From Sphingomonadaceae bacterium (GTDB lineage: Bacteria; Pseudomonadota; Alphaproteobacteria; Sphingomonadales; Sphingomonadaceae): a stretch of DNA of 8,175 bases. Below are positions 1 through 5,962 of the stretch, piece after piece (within the stretch, counting starts at the first letter, position 1; each line of letters opens with the position of its first letter). Both the position numbers and the translations under genes were made by a program. The DNA is taken from the NCBI GenBank assembly GCA_009923795.1, contig RFSU01000103.1:1-8175 (forward strand), given 5' to 3'. The notes under the pieces were generated by a model. It searched no databases and was not told the origin of the DNA. It saw only the letters and a list, made by a program, of their open reading frames with translations.

Positions 1-1090
1 GATCCACGCCGCGCTTCCAGCGATCCTTCAGCTTGGGGGTGCCCGTCAGCGTCTGGACCCAGCCGAAGTTCAGATCGACAAAAGCCTTGCTGAGCATTGG
101 AGATGCAGACTTGATGGTGTGGAAACGCAAATAGTCTTTCCACACGTCCATTGGCTCATTGGCCAGAAGGCCAAGTGCTGATTTGACCGCGCTCGGCTGC
201 GTCACAATCACTTGCGGCTGGCCAGAAAGGCCAACAGTCTGGAGATAAAGGCCCCAGGCAAAGCCGGGATATTCCTTGTTCAGATCAGCGATCGAAACCG
301 GATTATACAGCTTGTCGATCTGGCGCGATTCAGCCGATGTCCAATGGCCCTTGGCGATTTTTTCTTCCAGCGCATAAATCGCTTCGGCCCGTGCTTCGGC
401 ATTTGTCATGCCGGCCAGCTTCAGCGTGTCTGCGATAAACGCCTTATACTTAACGCGGGTCGCCTTGAACCGATCATTATCGACCAGATAATAATCACGG
501 TTGGGCATCCCAAGGCCGCCTTGGCCCGTGTAAACACCGTATTTGCTGTTATCTTTGAGGTCGAGCTCAACGCCGATTTCAACGGGGCTAGCAATGCTCA
601 GCTTGCTGTTTTCGCCCAGCGTCTTGGCCAGATCATCGCGCGTTTGAAGTGCGTCAATCTTTGCGAGCATCGGTTTGACCGGTTCCATGCCGCGCGCCTC
701 AATGGCGGCTTCGTTCATGAAGCTGGCGTAAAAATCACCCACCTTTTGCGCCACTGTCCCGGGGGCGGCATTCAGCTTGGCCGAATCTTCGATAATCTTG
801 CGGGTACGCGTGTCGGAAAGATCGCGCAGAACGGCAAACCCGCCCCAGCTTGACCGGTCAGACGGAATTTCGGTGTTTGCGTCCCAACGGCCATTTACAA
901 ATTTGTAAAAGTCATCGCCCGGCTTGACCGACTTATCCATGCCCTGAAGGTCAATGCCCCAGCTGCCAAATTGTGGTGCAGTCGCGGCGGGATCAGCCGA
1001 GGGAGTTGCGGCGGGTTCGGCTGCAAAAAGCGGAGTTGTTCCGCTAATCAGGGCAAGAGCCGCCGCGCTAGCGAGTAAGGTCTTTGACAT
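1..1090 (-). CDS. M13 family metallopeptidase (neprilysin/PepO-type), N-terminal part, cut by window edge
   Basis: Secreted zinc endopeptidase of the M13 (neprilysin / endothelin-converting enzyme, COG PepO) family, expected to cleave peptides in the periplasm or outside the cell. The minus-strand frame is open from ATG 1088-1090 to the window edge and gives 363 residues, about half of the usual 670-720. Residues 1-23 form a signal peptide (MSKTLLASAA start, hydrophobic core, cleavage near LFA-AE). The M13 N-terminal domain follows, with family hallmarks DDFYKFVNGRW (59-69), TEIPSDRSSWGGF (73-85), GLGMPNRDYYL (192-202) and an ALEEKIAKGHW segment (240-250). The zinc motif (HExxH) and downstream Glu lie in the missing C-terminal half, so activity cannot be judged here. 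AGGAGA (1096-1101) sits 5 bases before the ATG and supports this start. It lies 81 bases downstream of the thiolase-like gene on the same strand and may be transcribed separately. The family assignment is firm; the substrate is unknown. Confidence 0.93.
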   Translation of the reverse strand, partial: MSKTLLASAAALALISGTTPLFAAEPAATPSADPAATAPQFGSWGIDLQGMDKSVKPGDDFYKFVNGRWDANTEIPSDRSSWGGFAVLRDLSDTRTRKIIEDSAKLNAAPGTVAQKVGDFYASFMNEAAIEARGMEPVKPMLAKIDALQTRDDLAKTLGENSKLSIASPVEIGVELDLKDNSKYGVYTGQGGLGMPNRDYYLVDNDRFKATRVKYKAFIADTLKLAGMTNAEARAEAIYALEEKIAKGHWTSAESRQIDKLYNPVSIADLNKEYPGFAWGLYLQTVGLSGQPQVIVTQPSAVKSALGLLANEPMDVWKDYLRFHTIKSASPMLSKAFVDLNFGWVQTLTGTPKLKDRWKRGVD

Positions 1091-1119
1091 CAAAATCTCC
1101 TGAGAATCGTCGTTGACGC

Positions 1120-1131
1120 GCGTTCTAACGC
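1120..1131. repeat. Small inverted repeat upstream of the M13 peptidase gene
   Basis: GCGTT-CT-AACGC is a 5-bp inverted repeat with a 2-base centre, lying about 30 bases before the peptidase start codon in the 81-base gap 1091-1171. The spacer is too short for a good RNA hairpin, so a DNA-binding site for a dimeric regulator is more plausible than a terminator. No convincing -35/-10 pair was recognised in this gap. It could easily be chance. Confidence 0.2.
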
Positions 1132-1171
1132 CCAAGCGAACAATGGGGAAGCTCAGTGACTTAGGAAGACC

Positions 1172-2656
1172 TCAGGCCAGTTTCCAATGAATCAGTCCAT
1201 CTTCCCCGCGCTGAGTGCTGCCGTCCAGCCCAACAGGCTCTTGCGCGCCATTGGTCAGAACATCGATCATCGCCGCGTCCTCTGCCTCCACGCGGGCAAG
1301 CACCCGCGCACCCGCCGGGTTTTTCGCAATAATGGTGCCAAAACGCACAGCCCCATCGCGTTTGTAAAACACGGTGTAGCTTTCGATCACCGCCGGGCCT
1401 TGATAATCCTCATCCGAGGCGGGCACCGGGCCACGCTTGGCATCGGCCAGCGCGTTCACATCATAATCATGCGGAAATTGCGCAGCAGGCAACGGATCGG
1501 CCGACAGGATGATGCCATGAAAATGCGTCGCATAGCCGCCATTGGCAAAGAGGAAGGCCGTGCCGCGCTTATCGCGCAGCGTATCAACCATCGAAGCGAT
1601 GGCGTGGCTCATATAATTGCCAATCGGCCCGCCGCCAAAGGTCAGCCCACCAAAGGCCGTGATTGGACGATCCACCGGCCAGCCCAGCACCCGGCGCGCC
1701 ATTTTGGGAACGCAGGGGAAGCAGGAATAAAGTTCGACATGATCGAGATCTGCAGTGGTCAGGGCATTGCGCTTGAGCGTTTCCTCTATTGTCACAACCA
1801 TGCCAGCAGGTTGCACATATTGATCGCGCTTGAGCATATTGTGCGTTTCATGCGCGGCAGCCCCCATGCCGACATGGATGATGCGATCTTCCGCCACGCC
1901 TGCGGCCCGCGCCAGCGCGAGCGAGGTGACGATGAAGCCCGCCCCTTGATTGACGCTGGAATTGGCGACCATCCGCTTTTGATAGGGAAAGGCAATGGGG
2001 CGGTTATCCGCCTCAACACTCGTAACCTCTTCAGCTGAGAGTGGTTTACGCAGCCAAGCATGGGGGTTGGCCGCCGCCACGTTCGACATGCCAGCCCAAA
2101 TTGCACCGGACTCGGCCTGCGCTTCGGCCAAGCTTTGCCCCCAAGCCGCGCGTGTTGCATTTTCATACAATGGATAAAGATCGGTCGGCGCGACCAGACC
2201 ATGTTGTTGCATAACAGATTTGGCGCCGCCTGATGCAACACTGCGCAGGGCATCTGTCTTTTCACCTGTCGCTGCCCGCGCCCGCTCTGCCGCCGTCCGC
2301 AAAGCTTCTGCGCCGATAATTGCCGCAACAGAAATCTCGCCAGCACCAATCCGGTTTGCCGCTTCGTTCAACAATTGCACCGGGCTTTCCCCGGTTGGAT
2401 GCGGGGTTTGCTCTACAATCTTGGGCGAAATGCCAAAATGCTGGGCCAGATGTGCGGCACAATCACCCAGCTTTGGAAAGCTGATCTGGTTGACCACCGC
2501 AATGCTCTCCAGCCGCGCAATCCAGCCGCCACCCGCATCCGCATCGGACGCCTCAAGCGCGGCGACCATAAGGCCGAGCGAGTCATGCACATTGTCGCGG
2601 TCATTAAACTGGCCAACGCCAATGATGACGGGAATGCGGGCGGGATCGGTGTTCAT
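1172..2656 (-). CDS. Thiolase-like protein (acetyl-CoA acetyltransferase family, TLP1-type with extra C-terminal domain)
   Basis: 494-residue member of the thiolase superfamily, usually labelled acetyl-CoA acetyltransferase. The thiolase fold occupies about 7-385: start RIPVIIGVGQ (8-17), PTGESPVQLLNEAANRIGAGE (87-107, in 5'-half position of the nucleophile helix), ELYSCFP (308-314, replacing NEAF), GGGPIGNYMSHA (341-352, replacing the GHP-type loop) and ANGGYATHFHG (371-381, replacing the CxG loop). About 410-494 is a further domain resembling the additional C-terminal domain of type 1 thiolase-like proteins. Neither the nucleophilic Cys, the GHP His nor the CxG Cys is at its expected place, so classical thiolysis is doubtful; acyl-CoA binding or another acyl-CoA reaction is possible. 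ATG 2654-2656 lies 5 bases after the stop of the racemase gene, with a weak AAAGGG upstream, indicating co-transcription and likely coupling. The family call is strong; the reaction is not known. Confidence 0.88.
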   Translation of the reverse strand: MNTDPARIPVIIGVGQFNDRDNVHDSLGLMVAALEASDADAGGGWIARLESIAVVNQISFPKLGDCAAHLAQHFGISPKIVEQTPHPTGESPVQLLNEAANRIGAGEISVAAIIGAEALRTAAERARAATGEKTDALRSVASGGAKSVMQQHGLVAPTDLYPLYENATRAAWGQSLAEAQAESGAIWAGMSNVAAANPHAWLRKPLSAEEVTSVEADNRPIAFPYQKRMVANSSVNQGAGFIVTSLALARAAGVAEDRIIHVGMGAAAHETHNMLKRDQYVQPAGMVVTIEETLKRNALTTADLDHVELYSCFPCVPKMARRVLGWPVDRPITAFGGLTFGGGPIGNYMSHAIASMVDTLRDKRGTAFLFANGGYATHFHGIILSADPLPAAQFPHDYDVNALADAKRGPVPASDEDYQGPAVIESYTVFYKRDGAVRFGTIIAKNPAGARVLARVEAEDAAMIDVLTNGAQEPVGLDGSTQRGEDGLIHWKLA

Positions 2657-2661
2657 GCCAG

Positions 2662-3708
2662 TCAGCCCTTTCGACCCACAGGTTGCGCCGCAGGTGTGCC
2701 AAGGAAACGCGGCGCAGGCGCAGGCTGATCCACGCCCTCTACGTTCACAAAGGTACCCCGCGCTTTATTGTGGGGATGCTCCAGCGCCTCGGCCATCGAC
2801 ATGATCGGGCCGAAGCAAATGTCGGTGCCTTCCATGATCGCGGCCCAGTCATCGCGCGTCTTGGTTTTGAAGATATCGGTCAGTTTGGCCTTTAGAACGG
2901 GCCATTGGCTCTTATCCATTTGGGCGTCGAATGCTGCATCACCTTCCAGACCCAAGGTTGTGCGAAGTAGGGCATAAAATTGGGGTTCGATCGATCCGAT
3001 TGAAATCCACTTCCCATCCGCGCATTCGTAAGTGTCATAGAAATGGGCGGCGGTATCGAGCATGTTGACGCCGCGCGTATCCTCCCAAGACCCAAGGCCG
3101 CGAAAGCCCCATTGCATGGCGTGGATGACAGACGCCCCATCCGTCATGGCAACGTCAATCACCTGCCCCTTGCCGCCGCGCGCGACATTGAGCAAAGCCG
3201 ACACCATTCCAAAGGCCAGCATCATGCCGCCACCCGCAAAATCGCCAATGGCATTGGTCGGCGGCGTCGGCTTGCCATCTGGGCGGCCATAGCCGTGCAG
3301 ATTTCCGGTAATGGAGATATAGTTAATGTCATGCCCAGCGGCCTGCGCCAGTGGCCCCGTCTGCCCCCAGCCGGTCATGCGCCCATAAACAAGCTTGGGA
3401 TTATCTGCGAGCAACACATCCGGGCCAAGGCCCATGCGCTCCATCACACCGGGGCGGAATCCTTCGAAAAGACCGTCGGCATCTTTGATGAGAGCACGGA
3501 CTTGCGCCACGCCTTCGGGCGTCTTGGTGTCAATCTGCACCACTTCGCGATTGCGCGTCAGCACGTCACGGCCTTGCAGATCAAGCGCCCCGACCCGCGC
3601 AACGCGGATAACCCGCGCGCCATGATCCGCCAGCATCATCCCAGCAAAAGGCCCCGGGCCAATCCCGGCCATTTCGATGATGGTGATCCCGTCCAAAACA
3701 CCGGCCAT
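2662..3708 (-). CDS. Alpha-methylacyl-CoA racemase (CaiB/BaiF CoA-transferase family)
   Basis: Interconverts the R and S forms of 2-methyl-branched acyl-CoA esters, a step needed before beta-oxidation of branched fatty acids or sterol-like side chains in the cytoplasm. The 348-residue protein starts with MAGVLDGITIIEMAG, and the CaiB/BaiF CoA-binding core includes GRMTGWGQTGPLAQAAGHDINYIS and GDFAGGGMM. Counting from the chosen start, the residues matching the known catalytic set of mycobacterial MCR fall at His126 (GHDINY), Asp156 (GDFAGG) and Glu241 (SIEPQFY), which argues for racemase rather than CoA-transferase activity. An upstream in-frame ATG (3742-3744) would add 12 unlikely residues (MQNLTAHEEERR); the internal ATG 3706-3708 is preferred because GAGGAG (3715-3720) sits 6 bases before it and the count then matches the family. 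It is first in a minus-strand unit with the thiolase-like gene and is divergent from the B12 uptake operon. The true substrate is not shown by the sequence. Confidence 0.92.
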   Translation of the reverse strand: MAGVLDGITIIEMAGIGPGPFAGMMLADHGARVIRVARVGALDLQGRDVLTRNREVVQIDTKTPEGVAQVRALIKDADGLFEGFRPGVMERMGLGPDVLLADNPKLVYGRMTGWGQTGPLAQAAGHDINYISITGNLHGYGRPDGKPTPPTNAIGDFAGGGMMLAFGMVSALLNVARGGKGQVIDVAMTDGASVIHAMQWGFRGLGSWEDTRGVNMLDTAAHFYDTYECADGKWISIGSIEPQFYALLRTTLGLEGDAAFDAQMDKSQWPVLKAKLTDIFKTKTRDDWAAIMEGTDICFGPIMSMAEALEHPHNKARGTFVNVEGVDQPAPAPRFLGTPAAQPVGRKG

Positions 3709-3746
3709 GCGTCTCTCCTCTTCGTGCGCGGTCAAATTCTGCAACC

Positions 3747-3774
3747 GCTATGAAGACCTGTGCCTTTGCGTCAA
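3747..3774 (-). promoter_or_regulatory. Candidate sigma-70-type promoter for the racemase/thiolase-like unit
   Basis: On the minus strand, TTGACG (plus 3769-3774) is separated by 16 bases from CATAGC (plus 3747-3752). The first matches the -35 consensus at 5 of 6 positions, the second is a modest -10. A start near 3740 would give a leader of about 32 bases containing the GAGGAG Shine-Dalgarno sequence at 3715-3720. The position is sensible, but the -10 is weak and there is no other support. Confidence 0.35.
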
Positions 3775-3782
3775 GAGGGTGC

Positions 3783-3806
3783 GCCTGCTTTGCCTTGCAA
3801 GCAGGC
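3783..3806 (+). repeat. Hairpin (8-bp inverted repeat) just upstream of the riboswitch aptamer
   Basis: GCCTGCTT (3783-3790) and AAGCAGGC (3799-3806) form a perfect 8-bp stem with an 8-base loop. There is no T-tract, so an intrinsic terminator is unlikely. Its arms carry the same hexamers as the P1 stem of the riboswitch (GCAGGC 3823-3828, GCCTGC 3996-4001), so either arm could compete with P1 if the transcript begins upstream of 3783. Otherwise it could act as a DNA site between the divergent genes. Confidence 0.55.
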
Positions 3807-3822
3807 TGCCGCGAGCCTAGAT

Positions 3823-4001
3823 GCAGGCGTGTGACAGGTACCCCGCAAGGGGTTTCAAAGGGAAGTCGGTGAAAGACCGATGCTGTTCCCGCAACTGTGA
3901 CCGGCGAGTTCCTCTCCGACAACACCACTGGGCAACTGGGCAACCGGTGATCTGGGAAGGTGGAGAGGCGCAACGACCCGGGAGCCAGGAGACCTGCCTG
4001 C
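3823..4001 (+). ncRNA. Cobalamin (B12) riboswitch aptamer
   Basis: The leader of the B12 uptake operon carries the conserved parts of the cobalamin riboswitch in order. Outer stem P1 is GCAGGC (3823-3828) with GCCTGC (3996-4001); the next helix is AGGT (3836-3839) with ACCT (3992-3995). A short ACCCC-GCAA-GGGGT hairpin (3840-3853) follows, then AAAGGGAA (3857-3864), a TCGGT/ACCGA stem-loop (3866-3880), the core GCTGTTCCCGCAACTGTGA (3882-3900), a peripheral arm closed by CCTCTCC/GGAGAGG (3911-3917 with 3962-3968), and the B12 box AGCCAGGAGACCTGCC (3983-3998). Cobalamin binding is expected to lower expression of the operon. The outer limits come from the pairing I can see and could move by a few bases. 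A plus-strand promoter was not recognised. Confidence 0.95.
3927..3942 (+). repeat. Two tandem copies of an 8-base unit in the riboswitch peripheral arm
   Basis: ACTGGGCA occurs twice without a gap (3927-3934, 3935-3942), in the variable arm enclosed by the CCTCTCC/GGAGAGG stem. This arm is known to vary in length among cobalamin riboswitches, so the duplication may be neutral slippage. Confidence 0.6.
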
Positions 4002-4093
4002 CACAGCTGGTCCTTCGACTGTGCGGGAAGACGCAGGCGAACGGGGGTTTCCTCGTGTGACGGCAAGTGATGACGTCTGCGAGGAGGAAAAGT
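4002..4093 (+). promoter_or_regulatory. btuB: Riboswitch expression platform that can sequester the btuB Shine-Dalgarno sequence
   Basis: Between the aptamer and the likely TTG start there is no T-tract terminator, pointing to control of translation. TTTCCTC (4048-4054) is perfectly complementary to GAGGAAA (4084-4090), and CCTCG (4051-4055) to CGAGG (4080-4084); both pairings cover part of the Shine-Dalgarno AGGAGG (4082-4087). A second possible hairpin uses the 3' strand of P1: GCCTGC-CACAG (3996-4006) can pair with CTGTG (4019-4023) and GCAGGC (4033-4038), which would exclude P1. Which state frees the ribosome site cannot be settled by eye. Confidence 0.65.
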
Positions 4094-4096
4094 TTG
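4082..4096 (+). promoter_or_regulatory. btuB: Strong ribosome binding site deciding a TTG start for btuB
   Basis: AGGAGG (4082-4087) matches the 16S tail well and is 6 bases before TTG 4094-4096. The alternatives ATG 4070 and GTG 4067 lie upstream of it and are preceded only by weak purine runs. A signal peptide is possible from either start, so this choice rests mainly on the ribosome site and its pairing with 4048-4055. Confidence 0.7.
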
Positions 4097-5962
4097 AAAT
4101 CCCTATTCTACGGTTCGGCCGCGCTGCTGGCGCTCTCGGCGTGCCCTGCACTTGCTCAAGAGAATGCAAGCGACATTATTGTAACGGCAACCGGCGCCCC
4201 TTTAGCACGCGCCCAAAGTGGACAAGCCATCTCTGTCCTGACCGCGCGGGACATTGCGGTGCGGCAAACGGTGAGCGCAGCTGACCTAATCGCCACCCTT
4301 CCCGGTGTGTCCATGTCGCGCAATGGCCCCTTGGGCGGCTTTGCAGCCGTCCGCATTCGTGGCGCCCAAGGGGAACAAACGCTTGCTTTGATTGACGGGG
4401 TGAAGGTCAATGACCCCTCATCACCGGGGGGCGGGTTTGATTTTGGGGCGTTGCTCATCGACACAATTGATCGGATCGAAGTGTTGCGCGGGCCGAATTC
4501 CGTTCCCTGGGGCAGCGAAGCCATTGGTGGCGTCGTCAATATCGTCACGGCGCAGCCACAGGTGGCCCTCTCTGGCTCTGCTCAGGGCGAATATGGCTAT
4601 GGCGATGCGGGCCGCCTTGTCGGCCGCATTTCGGGCGGAAACAGCCGGATCCGCGCCACATTTGGGGGCGGCTGGTTCACGCAAGATGGCATTTCCGCCT
4701 TCAAAAATGGCAGCGAAGCTGATGGCCTGCGGCAATATGGGGCCAATGGCCGGATCGACATGGATCTCACGCCCGATATCGCGCTCGATCTGCGCGGCTG
4801 GTATGCCCATAGCCGCATTGAGCAGGATGGCTTTCCCCAGCCCTTTTACGGCTTTGCAGACACGAGCGATTATGTCGCTTCCCAACAAATCGTCGGATAT
4901 GCTGGATTAAAGGCGCAGACAGGCCAAATTCTGCATCGCCTAGCCGTCACCCTATCCGATGTGAACCGCGACAATTTTGCTCAACCGGGTGATCCCGCTC
5001 CGCAATATCTCAACCGTGGTCAGACCGAGCGATATGAATATCGGGCGGACTGGTCTGTCCGGCGGGGCTTGCGCACCCTGATCGGCCTTGAGCATGAGCG
5101 GACACGCGCAGATGATGGTTATGCACTTGAAAAAACGCATGTCAGCAGCGGTTTTGCGCAAATCATCGCCGATCCAATCCACAGCCTCACCCTCACTGCC
5201 GGCCTTCGGCTCGATGATCATGCGACCTATGGTCAGCATGTGACACCTTCGGCCAATGTCGCTTGGCGGGCAGGCCCCTCCACGCTGATCCGCGCGGCCT
5301 ATGGCGAAGGGTTCAAAGCCCCCACGCTGTTCCAGCTTTACAGTTCCTACGGTAATCAGACCCTGAAGCCAGAAATGGCTGAGAGCTTTGATCTTGGGAT
5401 TGAGCAATCGTTGATCGGGGGCCAGATCATCCTCACCGCGACAGTGTTTCAGCGCGACAGCAAGGATCAAATCGACTTCATCTCCTGCGCTGGCCGTACA
5501 AAGGGCATATGCCAAAACCGCCGCGACGGAACTTATGACAATAAGGACAATACACGCGCTAAGGGTATTGAACTAACAGCATATTTTCATCCAACAGATA
5601 CTATCAATTTCACCGCCAACTACACCTATCTCGATGCAAAAGATCGCACGACAGGCCAAGGCCTGATCCGTCGTCCGCGTCACAATCTGTCTGCGGATAT
5701 AGACTGGCAAAGCCCAATGGGCTTGCGCCTTGGAGGCAGCCTGCGCCTTGCCAGCAAGAGCGATGATACCGACTTTGAAACCTATGCTCCCGTTTCGCTG
5801 GGTGGCTATACCCTGATGGGGCTTCGGGCGTCTTTGCCGCTTTCCTCAGGGTTTGAACTTTATGGCCGCGTCGAAAATCTGTTGAACACACGCTATGAAA
5901 CGGTGAGCGGCTATGGCAGCTATGGCCGTGCGGCCTATGCTGGGGTTCGGGCCTCTTTCTGA
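4094..5962 (+). CDS. btuB: BtuB: TonB-dependent outer-membrane cobalamin receptor
   Basis: Outer-membrane beta-barrel receptor that takes up B12 with energy from TonB-ExbBD. From TTG 4094 it has 622 residues: signal peptide 1-21 (MKSLFYGS start, cleavage ALA-QEN), TonB box DIIVTAT (27-33), plug about 36-152 with RIRGAQGEQTLALIDGV and IEVLRGPNSVPWGSEAIGG, and a barrel to a C-terminal Phe (VRASF), the usual outer-membrane assembly signal. The FKAPTLFQLYSSYGNQTLKP stretch is typical of these barrels. TTG 4094 is preferred because AGGAGG (4082-4087) lies 6 bases before it and a compact signal peptide follows; in-frame ATG 4070 and GTG 4067 have no good ribosome site and would place AGGAGG inside the gene. 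Two cysteines (465, 473) in a probable surface loop may form a disulfide. The substrate assignment rests on the riboswitch and the downstream BtuFCD genes; cobinamide or other corrinoids are also possible. Its stop overlaps the next start by 1 base. Confidence 0.93.
   Translation: MKSLFYGSAALLALSACPALAQENASDIIVTATGAPLARAQSGQAISVLTARDIAVRQTVSAADLIATLPGVSMSRNGPLGGFAAVRIRGAQGEQTLALIDGVKVNDPSSPGGGFDFGALLIDTIDRIEVLRGPNSVPWGSEAIGGVVNIVTAQPQVALSGSAQGEYGYGDAGRLVGRISGGNSRIRATFGGGWFTQDGISAFKNGSEADGLRQYGANGRIDMDLTPDIALDLRGWYAHSRIEQDGFPQPFYGFADTSDYVASQQIVGYAGLKAQTGQILHRLAVTLSDVNRDNFAQPGDPAPQYLNRGQTERYEYRADWSVRRGLRTLIGLEHERTRADDGYALEKTHVSSGFAQIIADPIHSLTLTAGLRLDDHATYGQHVTPSANVAWRAGPSTLIRAAYGEGFKAPTLFQLYSSYGNQTLKPEMAESFDLGIEQSLIGGQIILTATVFQRDSKDQIDFISCAGRTKGICQNRRDGTYDNKDNTRAKGIELTAYFHPTDTINFTANYTYLDAKDRTTGQGLIRRPRHNLSADIDWQSPMGLRLGGSLRLASKSDDTDFETYAPVSLGGYTLMGLRASLPLSSGFELYGRVENLLNTRYETVSGYGSYGRAAYAGVRASF

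Noticed and set aside
212..853. Plus-strand open frame of 213 codons
   Set aside because: It is the antisense shadow of the M13 peptidase, whose minus-strand frame shows clear family motifs across the same bases.
1187..2038. Long plus-strand open frame of 283 codons
   Set aside because: It lies wholly antisense to the thiolase-like gene, its composition (many His, Arg, Ile) matches a reverse-frame shadow, and no family is recognised.
3783..3806. Hairpin as a rho-independent terminator
   Set aside because: No run of T follows on either strand, and both adjacent genes point away from it.
3766..3822. Plus-strand promoter for the B12 operon
   Set aside because: Candidates such as TTGCAA (3795-3800) with CTAGAT (3817-3822) match the -10 poorly and would start transcription inside P1; none is supportable.
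3821..4060. Possible small plus-strand gene of 79 codons over the leader
   Set aside because: It coincides with the riboswitch aptamer, whose conserved RNA motifs explain the sequence; there is no ribosome site and the product is unlike known proteins.
4094..4160. Lipobox-like LSAC (residues 14-17) in the BtuB signal peptide
   Set aside because: A good signal peptidase I site (ALA-QEN) follows at once, and TonB-dependent receptors of this class are not normally lipoproteins; the match to a short motif is probably chance.
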